A stretch of DNA of 64,000 nucleotides from Micromonospora ureilytica (GCF_015751765.1 NZ_JADOTX010000001.1:1178001-1242000), one strand, 5' to 3'; positions 16,563 to 25,213 are shown, counted from the first letter of the stretch. The notes: a model not told the origin generated them from the sequence alone. Numbers and translations: made by a program.

Positions 16563-18227
16563 ATGGATGACGAGTTGCTCGCCGGCCGGTACCGCAGGCT
16601 CCTGCTGATGGGGGACACCGCGACCCCGGGACGCGTCTGGCTGGCCCGCGACGAGGTGCTCGACCGGCACGTCGCGCTCAGGCAGATCGCCCTGCCGGGG
16701 TGGGTGAGCGACGCCGAGCGGTCCCGGCTACGGGACAGAACGCTCGGGGAGGTACGCGGCCTGGCCGGCCTGGATCATTCGGGCGTGGTCGGGGTGTGGG
16801 ACGTGCTGAGCACCAACGGATACCTGTGGCTCGTCATGGAGCACGTACCCTCCCGGTCCCTGTCCGAAGTGGTTGCCACCGACGGTCCGCTGGCACCGGC
16901 CGAGGTGGCGCGGGTCGGGCTGCACCTGATTGCCGCACTGAGTGCCGCCCACGCGGTGGGAGTGATGCATCGGGAGGTCCGGCCGCACAACGTACTGCTC
17001 GCCGACGATGGGCGGGTCATGCTGGGCGGATTCGGTCTGTCGATCTTCGACGCCCGGGATCCGGCGACCGTCACGACGGCGACCCTGTCGGCGATCCAGT
17101 ACGTCGCACCGGAGTGTGCACGCGACGGGAGGTCCACCCCCGCCACCGACCTGTGGGCCCTCGGCGCGACGCTCTACCTGGCCGCGGAGGGCCGCCCGCC
17201 GTGGGATCGGCCCTCGACCCTGGCCATGCTTGCCGCCCTGGCCACCGAGGCGCCGGACCGGATGACCGTCCGGCCGCTCGAACCCGTGATCACCGGGCTC
17301 CTGCTGCGCAACCCCCGCCAACGGCTGACCGCCCAGGAGGCCCGCGACCAGTTGGAGCAGATGGCCGCGGCGACCATACCCATCCAGCCCGTGCCGACGC
17401 CCCGTGCGCGCCGCTGGCGGGCTGTGCGCGCCACGTCCCGCCGTCGGCCGCGGACCGTGCCGCCGACGGCCCCGATCGCCGCGGACGCGGCCAACACCAT
17501 GGTCATTCCGGTTCTGGCGCCAACCGCCCGCGATCGGACGACCGGCTGGGTGTTCGCCGGCGCCGTGACGGGCCTGCTGGCGGTCGTGGTCGTCGTCGGC
17601 ACGGCAACCGGCGCCGTCATCGGCGGCCTGCGCGGCCAGGACAGCCCTCCGGCGGCCGAACCGGGCGGCGCGGCGGCCGGCGCGGTGGAGTCGACGGCGG
17701 CGACGCCGGCCCACCCTTGCCTGGACGATGCCGCCTCCGGTACGGCCGAGCCGCTGCATGAGCCCGGTGTGCGGCCGCCGTACGCCCTACCGAACGGGTG
17801 GGCGTGGCACCAGGACCCCGCCGGCTTTCTGGTGGCGGTGCCCGACGGATGGACCCGGCACACCGAGGGCGCACTGGTGTGCTTCCGCGACCCCGCCGAG
17901 GTGCGGGCCATCGCCGTCGACCCCGCCGCCACAGCCTCCTCCGTACCGTCGCAGCGGTGGGAGGCCGCGGAGCGCGACGCGCTGAACACCGGGGCGCTGG
18001 CCGGCTACCAGAAGGTCAGCATCGGGCCGGTCATCCGCCCGGGCGGCGCCGCGGAGTGGGAGTACACCTGCGACCAGGCCGGCGGTGAGCGGCTGCACGT
18101 CCGCCGGCTGTTGGTCAACGAGGACAAGATCCGCGCTTACAGCCTGTCCTGGATCACCCAGGACAGCCAGTGGAACGAGACCGAGACTTTCCAACGACTA
18201 GCCCTGGCAAGCTTCCGCCGAGACTGA
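16563..18227 (+). CDS. Membrane Ser/Thr protein pseudokinase
   Basis: A 554-residue protein with the actinobacterial STPK layout: kinase fold (about 8-265), Arg/Pro-rich linker, one membrane helix (about 325-350) and a 190-residue outer domain. The catalytic residues are replaced. The Gly-rich loop reads LLLMGDTATPGRVW. The VAxK lysine is R40 (VALRQI). HRD is HRE with R for K (HREVRPHNVLL, E138). DFG is GFG (GGFGLS, G156). The VAPE and fold residues remain, so the domain is probably intact but not a normal phosphotransferase. The SigK-type promoter immediately upstream links it to the RskA/SigK surface response, perhaps as a scaffold or sensor. Confidence 0.9.
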   Translation: MDDELLAGRYRRLLLMGDTATPGRVWLARDEVLDRHVALRQIALPGWVSDAERSRLRDRTLGEVRGLAGLDHSGVVGVWDVLSTNGYLWLVMEHVPSRSLSEVVATDGPLAPAEVARVGLHLIAALSAAHAVGVMHREVRPHNVLLADDGRVMLGGFGLSIFDARDPATVTTATLSAIQYVAPECARDGRSTPATDLWALGATLYLAAEGRPPWDRPSTLAMLAALATEAPDRMTVRPLEPVITGLLLRNPRQRLTAQEARDQLEQMAAATIPIQPVPTPRARRWRAVRATSRRRPRTVPPTAPIAADAANTMVIPVLAPTARDRTTGWVFAGAVTGLLAVVVVVGTATGAVIGGLRGQDSPPAAEPGGAAAGAVESTAATPAHPCLDDAASGTAEPLHEPGVRPPYALPNGWAWHQDPAGFLVAVPDGWTRHTEGALVCFRDPAEVRAIAVDPAATASSVPSQRWEAAERDALNTGALAGYQKVSIGPVIRPGGAAEWEYTCDQAGGERLHVRRLLVNEDKIRAYSLSWITQDSQWNETETFQRLALASFRRD

Positions 18228-18248
18228 CGCTCTCCCGTTCAGATCGCG

Positions 18249-18560
18249 TCACCAGGCCCAGGTGCCGGGGCTGGTGTTGGTTACCAGAACGCCGATGCCG
18301 TAGTCGCTGATAATCACGGCGGCGTAGCGGTCTTTGTCGTACACGTTGAGCTTGTACTGCTCGCCCTTTTCCGACCATTGCCAGTAGTCGTTCTTGCCGG
18401 ACTGCGGCGAGAAGGACTGCAACTGCGACATGGTGGCGGGCGCCAAGCCGTCGACGTCCAGGCTCTCGGACCTGCTGCCGCCGGTCCAGGTGACGTTTCC
18501 GGTCAGTGTCTCGCTGGAAATGTTGACAACAAAGAAGTCGAACGACCCGCCGCCTGGCAT
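18249..18560 (-). CDS. Small beta-rich protein of unknown function
   Basis: A 103-residue protein that I do not recognise. It has no signal peptide, a glycine-rich start (MPGGGSFDFFVVN) and alternating hydrophobic strands with many aromatic residues (NDYWQWSEKG, YKLNVYDKDRYAAVIISDYG). It could be a small beta-sandwich or lectin-like domain. The start is uncertain: ATG 18560 follows AAAGG, while TTG 18593 would add 11 residues. Codon use looks less GC-biased than in its neighbours (tct, ttg, gat, aaa are frequent), hinting at acquisition. It is convergent with the pseudokinase, 21 bases apart. Confidence 0.6.
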   Translation of the reverse strand: MPGGGSFDFFVVNISSETLTGNVTWTGGSRSESLDVDGLAPATMSQLQSFSPQSGKNDYWQWSEKGEQYKLNVYDKDRYAAVIISDYGIGVLVTNTSPGTWAW

Positions 18561-18820
18561 GGAGCCTTTGTCCGCACCCTCAGATTCTTTCAAGGTCTCA
18601 ATCCCCCGACTCGGACCCGGCGTCGACCGGCCGGGATGAGGTCAGAATAAGGCGGCAAAAGTGTCCTCGGGGCGAAATCGGATGCGCCGCAGGGCCGCTG
18701 GCCGTCAGCGGTTGTTTGCCATCTTCGCCGCCCATCACCAAGTGGGATGGCACCCTGGGCACGTGGACTGGGCAGGGAGCCCGGGGAAGCTGGCGTCGGG
18801 ATTACGGTGAGCGGCCTCTG

Positions 18821-19831
18821 ATGCGTACCGCGTTGATCGTAGTAGCCACGCTGGCGGCGGCGGTGGTCGTGGACCTGATCTCCGGCGTGCTGGTCCGCCG
18901 CGTAGCCCGTGGCCGTTACCAGTGGCTACTGGAGCCGATGCGGCGCGCCTGCCGCCGCCCGGCGGCGGCGGTCCTGCTGGTCGGGGCGCTGAACTACGCG
19001 CTGCCGTTGAGACCGACCGGATGGCAGGGTCATCTGCGGCACGCGGTCCTGGTGGCCCTGGTCGTGTCCGGGGCATGGTTGGTGATCAAGGCGTTGCACG
19101 TCGCCGAGGCTGTCGCGTTCAGCCGACTGCGGGATGACGCGGTCGCCAGTCGGCGGGTCCGGCGGGCTCGCACCCAGATCCGCCCCGTGCGGCGGCTCAC
19201 CGTCGCCGTGGTCACGATCGTCGCCATCGGCCTGATCCTGATCACCTTCCGGCCGGTACGCCTCTTCGGCGTCTCCGTGTTGACGTCGGCGGGAGTGGTC
19301 GGCGCGTTGATCGGCCTGTCCGCCCGTACCGCGCTCGGCAACGCGTTCGCCGGTGTCCAAGTCGCCTTCGCCGACGGTCTGCATGTCGGCGACGTGCTGG
19401 TGGTCGACGGCGAATGGGGCCGGGTCGAGGAGGTGAAGCTGACAAACGTGGTGATCCGGCTCTGGGACGAGCGGATGCTCATCCTGCCGACCACGTACTT
19501 CACCGAGCGGCCGTTTCAGAACTGGACCCGGAACGAGTCCCGGGTCGTCGGTAAAGTCCAGATTCATGTCGACCACACCGCCGACCTGGACGACCTGCGC
19601 CGGGAGGCACGCCGGATAGTCGAGTCCTCGCCGCTGTGGGATCGCGACCAGTGGGTGCTCCAGATGGTCGACTCCACCCCGCAGACGGTGGTCATCGAGG
19701 TGCAGGCCTCGGCCGCCGACGGCGCCAGCGCCTGGGACCTGCGCTGCGACCTGCGCGAGGGGCTGGTGGGGTACCTGCGCGACCACCATCCCCAGTGGCT
19801 GCCCCGCACCCGCGGTCAGTATCAGCCCTGA
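18821..19831 (+). CDS. MscS-family mechanosensitive channel
   Basis: A 336-residue membrane protein. Helices lie at about residues 2-25, 45-65, 75-95 and 125-145. The pore-lining TM3 is glycine/alanine rich (LTSAGVVGALIGLSARTALG), followed by the beta domain (FADGLHVGDVLVVDGEWGRVEEVKLTNVVIRLWDER, quoted in part) and the carboxyl domain. It opens under membrane tension to release solutes after hypo-osmotic shock. ATG 18821 is chosen at the first hydrophobic helix; no strong ribosome site is visible. The neighbours are other membrane and stress genes. Confidence 0.9.
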   Translation: MRTALIVVATLAAAVVVDLISGVLVRRVARGRYQWLLEPMRRACRRPAAAVLLVGALNYALPLRPTGWQGHLRHAVLVALVVSGAWLVIKALHVAEAVAFSRLRDDAVASRRVRRARTQIRPVRRLTVAVVTIVAIGLILITFRPVRLFGVSVLTSAGVVGALIGLSARTALGNAFAGVQVAFADGLHVGDVLVVDGEWGRVEEVKLTNVVIRLWDERMLILPTTYFTERPFQNWTRNESRVVGKVQIHVDHTADLDDLRREARRIVESSPLWDRDQWVLQMVDSTPQTVVIEVQASAADGASAWDLRCDLREGLVGYLRDHHPQWLPRTRGQYQP

Positions 19832-19914
19832 ACCGGCGGGTCCGTTGGGAGTCCAGCGGGTTCTCGCCAGGATATTCACGACCTGATCCGGTAATCGCTT
19901 CGGGTATTCCCTAC

Positions 19915-20601
19915 ATGATCCGTTCGAACTGGAACGCTGATCAAGTGGAGCAGCATTCGGGACGGCCGGCGCGGGGACGACTGCTGTCGGTCAGGCGTGC
20001 CCTGTGGTCGTTAGCCGTCGGTGTCGTCGCAGGGGCCGCCACCGCGCTGATCGGTGCGCCGGAGTTGACGCCGCTGGTGATCTGGACGTTCGCGGCGGGG
20101 GCGATCCTCGTCTGGGTGTGGCGGGCCTGCTGGTCGGCGAGCCCAAGGCGTACCGAGCAGCTTGCCGAGGCGGAGCAGCAATCCAGTTCCACCGATGCGG
20201 CGATCCTGATCGCGTCCGCCATCAGCCTCGCCGCCGTGGCCGAGGCGCTCGTCCGCGCCTCGAACCAGCAGGACATGGTGGCTGTCACGCTGGTGATCCT
20301 CAGCGTCGTCGCGGTGGTCCTGGCGTGGGCGCTGGTGAATACGGTCTTCGCGTTCAAGTACGCCCGGCTGTACTACCGCGACGATGGCGGCATCGACTTC
20401 AAGCGGGAAGAGCCGCCGGCGTACTCCGACTTCGCGTACATAGCCTTCACGGTCGGCATGTCCTACGCCCCGGGCGAGAACGAACCGACAAGCAACCGCG
20501 TGCGCCGGGTCGCGCTCGGGCACGCGCTGCTCTCCTACACCTTCGGAACTGGCATTCTGGCCGTCGCCGTCAACCTGGTCACCAACCTGGGCCAATCGTG
20601 A
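19915..20601 (+). CDS. DUF1345 membrane protein
   Basis: A 228-residue integral membrane protein of the DUF1345 family: several helices (LWSLAVGVVAGAATALIG, LVIWTFAAGAILVWVWRA, TDAAILIASAISLAAVAEAL, VTLVILSVVAVVLAWALVNTVFAFKYARLYY in part) and the conserved DFAYIAFTVGMSYA block. The function is unknown. ATG 19915 lies 8 bases after a GGGTAT hexamer, a -10 of general-stress type, but no matching -35 is seen. It ends 65 bases from a convergent gene. Confidence 0.85.
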   Translation: MIRSNWNADQVEQHSGRPARGRLLSVRRALWSLAVGVVAGAATALIGAPELTPLVIWTFAAGAILVWVWRACWSASPRRTEQLAEAEQQSSSTDAAILIASAISLAAVAEALVRASNQQDMVAVTLVILSVVAVVLAWALVNTVFAFKYARLYYRDDGGIDFKREEPPAYSDFAYIAFTVGMSYAPGENEPTSNRVRRVALGHALLSYTFGTGILAVAVNLVTNLGQS

Positions 20602-20666
20602 CCCCGCCGAGGATGCAGTGGCGTGACGTGGCCAGCTGCTATGCCACCACCAACGGCAGACGTCGG

Positions 20667-21515
20667 TCAGCCCTGCGGCTGCTGCCCCTGCGGCCCTGCT
20701 AGCCGCGTCGTGACCTGCCTCAGCGGCCGATTGCTGTGGACTGTCTTCTTCATCCGTTGCCACGCCGCTCGGGCCGGAGACCCGCCCAGCGCGGTGCCGA
20801 GACCCTCCACAGCGCCGCCAGCCGCCGTCCCTTTGTTCTGGGCCAGTTGCTGGGTGGTCTGCCCGAGCTGCTGCGTCGCCTGTCCGAGTTGTTGACCGAG
20901 CTGCTGGGTGGCCTGCTGCAGCGTCTGCGACAGCGGCCCATTGGGTCCCAGCGCTTCCTGCGCTGTCTGCCCGACCTGGTTCACCGCCGTGTCCACCGTC
21001 TTCACCAACGACTCGATGATCTGAGGGTTGCGCTCGATTGTGCGGAGGGCGCTGTCGAGAATGCCCCGGAGCTCGTCGAGTCGCACCTCGAGCATCGCCT
21101 CTGCCTCGACGCCCCTGATGTCGATCTTCACCGTGCCCAGATGCGCCTGTACGCCCACGTCGAGCTGGAGCAGGCTGCCCAGCCGGGCTCGCAGGGAAAC
21201 AGAGGCGTCCAGATTGTCGACCTCGACATTGATCTGTTCGACCTTGATCTGCGGAATCTGGAGGACGACGTCCGGGTCCGACATCGTCTTGCTGCTGTGC
21301 CCGCCAGCCGGCTGAGGAAGACCGCGCTCACCACTCTTCGGGACGACAGGGCGTCCGCCGGGCTTGGCACCGGTTGGCCCGCCAGCTGCACCGCCGTTCT
21401 GGCCCCGGCGGGCGGATTCCGCGCCTTCCTCGGCGTCGCGCTGCTGATCAACCTGCTCACGCGGTTGCGCGGGCGACTCCCGTGCGCCCGGGTCCCGGCT
21501 CTCCGGTTCGGTCAT
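20667..21515 (-). CDS. Gln-rich coiled-coil protein of unknown function
   Basis: A 282-residue protein. Residues 1-75 are hydrophilic and disordered. Residues about 80-170 are an amphipathic region rich in charged heptads (VLQIPQIKVEQINVEVDNLD, ASVSLRARLGSLLQLDVGVQ). Residues about 205-245 repeat the unit QATQQLGQ several times. The tail is basic. No signal peptide or enzyme motif is visible. The pattern fits a structural or phasin-like coiled coil, but I cannot name a family. GAGGAG precedes the ATG at 21515. A DUF2267 gene lies 75 bases upstream on the same strand and may be co-transcribed. Confidence 0.75.
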   Translation of the reverse strand: MTEPESRDPGARESPAQPREQVDQQRDAEEGAESARRGQNGGAAGGPTGAKPGGRPVVPKSGERGLPQPAGGHSSKTMSDPDVVLQIPQIKVEQINVEVDNLDASVSLRARLGSLLQLDVGVQAHLGTVKIDIRGVEAEAMLEVRLDELRGILDSALRTIERNPQIIESLVKTVDTAVNQVGQTAQEALGPNGPLSQTLQQATQQLGQQLGQATQQLGQTTQQLAQNKGTAAGGAVEGLGTALGGSPARAAWQRMKKTVHSNRPLRQVTTRLAGPQGQQPQG

Positions 21516-21590
21516 ACCGCACTCCTCGGGCCTCGCCTGGCCCATCCTGGTGATCAGCCTGAGCGCCACCGCGGCGACTGTTGGTGTGGC

Positions 21591-21998
21591 CTAGGTGCCG
21601 ATCCGGCGGGGCTGGAGCTGTCCGGACCCGGGCCCGGTCAACTGCCAGAACTCCTGCGGCAACTGGTCGACAAAGTCCCCGTACTCCTTCGCGCTGGCAG
21701 CCTCACGCAGGGTATCCAGCACGGCCCGCGCTCCGTCGGTGGCCGTCTGGCGATCCACCCCTGCCCGGGACTGCACTCGTTCGAGGAATTCGGTGTACCC
21801 GAACCGTTCCGGATCTTCGGTGGGCCTGGATACCAAGCTCCGTAGCTCCTCGGGGAGCTGGGAGGCAAGGTCCCTTGCCTGGCCACCAGTGATCCGTTCT
21901 GCCATGGTCTCGAGCGTGGCGCGGGTGATCGGTTCCGCTTGCCCCGGCGGAACCTTGGGTCGCGCTGCCACAGACTGAATGAACTCGCTGTAGTTCAC
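21591..21998 (-). CDS. DUF2267 domain protein
   Basis: A 135-residue soluble all-helical protein of the DUF2267 family (LETMAERITGGQARDLASQLPEEL, quoted in part; FLERVQSRAG; LREAASAKEYGDFVDQLPQEFWQL). Members are stress-associated and of unknown function. GTG 21998 follows GGGGACCCGAGG. A SigB-type promoter (GTTT-N15-GGGTAC) lies 33 bases upstream, supporting general-stress control. It probably heads a two-gene unit with the coiled-coil protein downstream. Confidence 0.88.
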   Translation of the reverse strand: MNYSEFIQSVAARPKVPPGQAEPITRATLETMAERITGGQARDLASQLPEELRSLVSRPTEDPERFGYTEFLERVQSRAGVDRQTATDGARAVLDTLREAASAKEYGDFVDQLPQEFWQLTGPGSGQLQPRRIGT

Positions 21999-22030
21999 CT
22001 CGGGTCCCCTCTCGAACCGGATTGCGGCGG

Positions 22031-22055
22031 GTACCCGCCCCGACCGGGGTGAAAC
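22031..22055 (-). promoter_or_regulatory. SigB/SigF-type stress promoter (DUF2267 gene)
   Basis: Minus strand: GTTT (22055-22052), 15 bases, GGGTAC (22036-22031). This fits the GNNT-N14-16-GGGTAY pattern of actinobacterial general-stress sigma factors. Confidence 0.65.
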
Positions 22056-22071
22056 GGCGGTTCGCCCGCCC

Positions 22072-22752
22072 TCACGGTGGCGGGGGACGGCGGTGGGTGA
22101 TCCGTCGGGTCACCCGCAGCTGGTACAGGCCGGCGCTGGTGATCGCGTAGAAGATGGGCAGGAGAACGAAAATGACCAGGCCGATCAAGGGGGCCACCAG
22201 GTAGCCGACTATCCCCGCGAGGATGTAAAGGGCGACTCCGGCGATGGCCCGGACCCGCTCCACGGCAAAGAAGTCGTCCTTGGCCTGGTCCTTCAGCAGA
22301 TCGGGGTTCCGGGCCAGGTAATGGTAAAACGCCAGCCACGTCACGCACAGCAACGCGCCGATCGCTGCGTAGAAGGCGATGGCCACACGCTGGTCCGTGT
22401 TGTTGTGTTCCTGCAGCGCGTGCGAGACGACGCTTGTCGGAAACGGCAGCAGCGCCGTGCTGAACAGCACGAACAGGTTCATCCAGTGCAGGCCGCGATC
22501 GACCTGCTGAATGCGGTTGAACGCCGCCTTGTGGTTGAGCCAGACGACGGCCACATAGGAGTAGGACGCGAGATACGCGACGTACGAGGGCCACTGGTTG
22601 AGTAGGCCAGACAGAATGCGGCCGGGAGGAACGTCCGGCACCCGGAGGTCCAGGACCAGCAACGTGATGATGATGGCGAAGATGGCGTCGCTGAACGCCA
22701 CGGCGCGGCTGGTGTCCGACCGGGTGCCCAACTCTGCGTCTGGCGGGCTCAC
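22072..22752 (-). CDS. TMEM175-like (DUF1211) potassium channel family protein
   Basis: A 226-residue membrane protein with six helices. The TMEM175 signature is in helix 1 (RAVAFSDAIFAIIITLLVLD; RxxxFSD core). The second helix pair carries YVAVVWLNHKAAF. Bacterial members form tetrameric K+-permeable channels and lack the classic selectivity filter. GTG 22752 has only a weak ribosome site, but a SigB-type promoter ends 10 bases upstream, so the transcript leader is very short. It lies divergently near stress genes. Confidence 0.88.
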   Translation of the reverse strand: MSPPDAELGTRSDTSRAVAFSDAIFAIIITLLVLDLRVPDVPPGRILSGLLNQWPSYVAYLASYSYVAVVWLNHKAAFNRIQQVDRGLHWMNLFVLFSTALLPFPTSVVSHALQEHNNTDQRVAIAFYAAIGALLCVTWLAFYHYLARNPDLLKDQAKDDFFAVERVRAIAGVALYILAGIVGYLVAPLIGLVIFVLLPIFYAITSAGLYQLRVTRRITHRRPPPP

Positions 22753-22761
22753 CGACTGCGC

Positions 22762-22786
22762 CTACCCAGGGTCGTGCGTGGCAAAC
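22762..22786 (-). promoter_or_regulatory. SigB/SigF-type stress promoter (TMEM175-like gene)
   Basis: Minus strand: GTTT (22786-22783), 15 bases, GGGTAG (22767-22762). The start codon at 22752 is 9 bases after the -10, so the transcript should be leaderless or nearly so. Confidence 0.65.
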
Positions 22787-22909
22787 AGCCGAGCACCCCG
22801 GTTGCGATTGCTTGACGCCCTGCGGACCGTCGCCTCAGGACAGAAGTGGGAGAGCCGCCGACACGGGCTCAGGACCGGCCTGATGCTCCCGGCCCTGAGC
22901 CCCCAGCGG

Positions 22910-23491
22910 TCAGGCCGTCGCCATCTGGCGGACGTCCTCGCCCTGGGCGAACACCTCGACCATCTTCGCGCAGAAGGCCGGAAGGTCGCTGGGACTGCGG
23001 CTGGTGACAAGGCCGTTGTCGACCTGCACCTGTTGGTCCACCCAGTTCCCGCCGGCGTTGCGGATGTCGGTGCGCAGACTGGGGAACGACGTGAGGGTCC
23101 GGCCATTGACCATGCCGGTCTCGACGAGAGACCACGGGCCGTGGCAGATCGCCGCCACCGGCTTCTGTTGCTGGAAGAACGCCCGCACGAAGTCCATCGC
23201 CTGCGGGTTCATCCGGAGCCGGTCGGGGTTGACCGTCCCGCCCGGCAGCAACAGGGCGTCGTAGTCGGCCGCGTCGACGTCGTTCACGGTCCGGTCGACT
23301 CGATAGTGATTGGCAGGGTTGATGTCCTGGTTCATCGACTGGATCTCGCCGGATTGCAACGAGATCAGGTGGACCTCAGCGCCCGCCTGCTCCGCGGCGG
23401 CTCGGGACTGCGTGTATTCCACGTCCTCCACTCCGTCGGCGGCGAGGCAAGCGACTCGCTTGCCGGTCAGTGGCTGCTGGCTCTGCGCCAT
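22910..23491 (-). CDS. DJ-1/PfpI-family stress protein (YhbO/PfpI type)
   Basis: A 193-residue class I glutamine-amidotransferase-like protein. The nucleophile elbow is AICHGPW with C116 and H117, and the conserved early glutamate is in DGVEDVEYTQ. In the YhbO/PfpI branch the proteins act as deglycase/chaperone-type or protease-type stress factors; the exact activity is disputed. Upstream in-frame codons are ignored because ATG 23491 has GGGGAGG in front. It is divergent from an aldo/keto reductase across a 234-base gap that holds candidate stress promoters for both. Confidence 0.92.
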   Translation of the reverse strand: MAQSQQPLTGKRVACLAADGVEDVEYTQSRAAAEQAGAEVHLISLQSGEIQSMNQDINPANHYRVDRTVNDVDAADYDALLLPGGTVNPDRLRMNPQAMDFVRAFFQQQKPVAAICHGPWSLVETGMVNGRTLTSFPSLRTDIRNAGGNWVDQQVQVDNGLVTSRSPSDLPAFCAKMVEVFAQGEDVRQMATA

Positions 23492-23552
23492 TTCTGTGGC
23501 CTCCCCTTCGTGGCGCCGCCAAGTTGGCGGCGCGTCGCTAGATCGCGGTCGC

Positions 23553-23577
23553 CTTCCCGGTGGGGGAACCGGGAAAC
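23553..23577 (-). promoter_or_regulatory. Possible SigB/SigF-type promoter (PfpI gene)
   Basis: Minus strand: GTTT (23577-23574), 15 bases, GGGAAG (23558-23553). The spacing is identical to the better stress promoters in this window, but the -10 matches GGGTAT at only four of six positions. Confidence 0.4.
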
Positions 23578-23666
23578 TGGGCAGCGCAGCCCGACCGAGG
23601 GCGGACAATCCGGGAAACCGCCGGCTGCACACCGACTGCCTGCGGGGAGAGAGCCGCGCTACGCGC

Positions 23667-23691
23667 GTGTGCAGCCCAGCGCGGCGGGTAA
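23667..23691 (+). promoter_or_regulatory. Possible SigB/SigF-type promoter (aldo/keto reductase)
   Basis: GTGT (23667-23670), 15 bases, GGGTAA (23686-23691), 34 bases before the ATG. The same GTGT variant occurs at 52393-52417. Confidence 0.45.
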
Positions 23692-23725
23692 CCCAGACCA
23701 CCTACCGTTAACCGGAGAGGTCGAC

Positions 23726-24568
23726 ATGACCCTGCCTGCCGACGCCATCGAGCTACCGTCCGGCCAGACCATGCCCCTACTCGGTCAGGGCACCTGGTAT
23801 CTCGGCGAGCGCCCCGCGCGGCGACGAGACGAGATGACCGCCCTGCGCACGGGGCTCGACCTGGGCATGACGATGATCGACACTGCCGAGATGTACGGTG
23901 ACGGCGCCTCCGAGGAACTCGTCGGCGAGGCGATCGTCGGACGACGCGCCGACGTCTTTCTTGTCGACAAGGTGCTGCCGTCCAACGCCAGCCGACGGGG
24001 AACCGTAGAGGCTTGCCGCCGCAGCCTGCAACGACTCGGCGTCGACCACATCGACCTCTACCTGCTGCACTGGCGCGGCACGCATCCACTCGCGGAGACG
24101 ATCGAGGCGTTCGCCGAACTCATCGACGCCGGTGACATCGGACAGTGGGGCGTGAGCAACTTCGATCTTGGGGACATGACTGACCTTCTTGAGGCCGGCG
24201 GAAGCGCCTGCGCGACCAATCAGATCCTGTACAACCTCACCCGCCGCGGTCCCGAGTACGACCTCCTACCGTGGCTACGTGAACACCGGATCCCGGTGAT
24301 GGCGTACTCGCCGATCGAGCAGGGTCGACTGCTCGGCCACCCCCAGGTCGCGGAGGCCGCCGCCCGGCACGAGGCCACGCCCGCTCAGGTCGCGCTGGCC
24401 TGGCTGCTACGGCAGCAGATGGTCGCGGCCATCCCCCGATCGTCCAAGCCAGAACACACCCGGGAGAACGCCGAAGCGCGCGACGTGCAGCTGACCGAGG
24501 AGGACGTGGCGGCACTCGACACGGCGTTCCCGCCACCGACCGGCCCGCAACCGCTGGAAATGCTGTAG
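23726..24568 (+). CDS. Aldo/keto reductase
   Basis: A 280-residue NADPH-dependent reductase of the AKR superfamily. The catalytic tetrad is visible: D52 and Y57 (IDTAEMYGDG), K82 (VDKVLP) and H115 (LLHWRG). The cofactor end reads IPRSSKPEHTRENAEA. It resembles the YafB/YtbE branch that reduces carbonyls and sugar aldehydes. ATG 23726 follows GGAGAGG. Divergence from a PfpI-family gene and the nearby alcohol dehydrogenase suggest reactive-carbonyl defence. Confidence 0.93.
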   Translation: MTLPADAIELPSGQTMPLLGQGTWYLGERPARRRDEMTALRTGLDLGMTMIDTAEMYGDGASEELVGEAIVGRRADVFLVDKVLPSNASRRGTVEACRRSLQRLGVDHIDLYLLHWRGTHPLAETIEAFAELIDAGDIGQWGVSNFDLGDMTDLLEAGGSACATNQILYNLTRRGPEYDLLPWLREHRIPVMAYSPIEQGRLLGHPQVAEAAARHEATPAQVALAWLLRQQMVAAIPRSSKPEHTRENAEARDVQLTEEDVAALDTAFPPPTGPQPLEML

Positions 24569-24724
24569 GGCCTGCGACAGTTTCGGCGGGAGCCACCCGA
24601 CCAGCGGAAGCTCACTCACTGCCAGAATCGCCCCGGCGCCGTCGCCCTTTATGAAAGGGTTTGCACAGAAGGTTGCCAATTATCGACGGCACCCACACGA
24701 GCAGATGACGCGACAGGGGCGGAC

Positions 24725-25213
24725 ATGAGGTGGCTGATCGGGGGAGCGGTCGTGGTTGCCGGCGGGATGGTCGCGCGGCGCCTGCTCGGCAAGACTGACC
24801 AGGGTGACGGCCACTGGCAACGGGGCCAGACGACTCGGCGCCGGCCGCGGTGGCACGTGGCGACGGTGAACCGACCAGCCGACGCCGTCGCTCCCGGCGG
24901 ACAGCTCCCCGAGCCGCTGGCGGGCCTTGGCGACGCCGTCGAGGTCCAGCTCCGGCCCGCCCCCGGCGATCGGGGGACAGAGATCGCGGTACGGCTGCGC
25001 GATGGTTCCCGACTGCCTGTTGCCGCCGCTGCTCGACGAGCCACCGGCCGAGATCCGGAGCAAGCGATCCGGGCTGCCCTGCGAGAGTCGAAGCAGCTCA
25101 TCGAGACCGCCGAGGTCCTCCACCCCGACTATCCACCCACCACTGAGCCGACTCCGATGAACAAACCACTGCGGATGGCCACCCAAGAGGGCCGGCGGGA
25201 GGGACGACTGTGA
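24725..25213 (+). CDS. Small membrane-anchored protein linked to alcohol dehydrogenase
   Basis: A 162-residue protein that I cannot assign to a named family. It has one N-terminal helix (WLIGGAVVVAGGMVARRLLG), a basic stretch and a soluble domain with alternating beta/alpha character (DAVEVQLRPAPGDRGTEIAVRL) ending in a helical segment (DPEQAIRAALRESKQLIETAEVL). The last part resembles SRPBCC/cyclase-type proteins only loosely. It overlaps the zinc dehydrogenase start (GTGA at 25210-25213), so the two are translationally coupled and probably function together. Confidence 0.75.
   Translation: MRWLIGGAVVVAGGMVARRLLGKTDQGDGHWQRGQTTRRRPRWHVATVNRPADAVAPGGQLPEPLAGLGDAVEVQLRPAPGDRGTEIAVRLRDGSRLPVAAAARRATGRDPEQAIRAALRESKQLIETAEVLHPDYPPTTEPTPMNKPLRMATQEGRREGRL

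Noticed and set aside
19902-19907. GGGTAT before the DUF1345 gene
   Set aside because: A perfect general-stress -10 but no GTTT/GNNT element at 13-17 bases upstream.
24657-24687. GTTT followed 15 bases later by AATTAT before the gene at 24725
   Set aside because: The spacer fits but the -10 lacks the GGG core, so it was not counted as a stress promoter.
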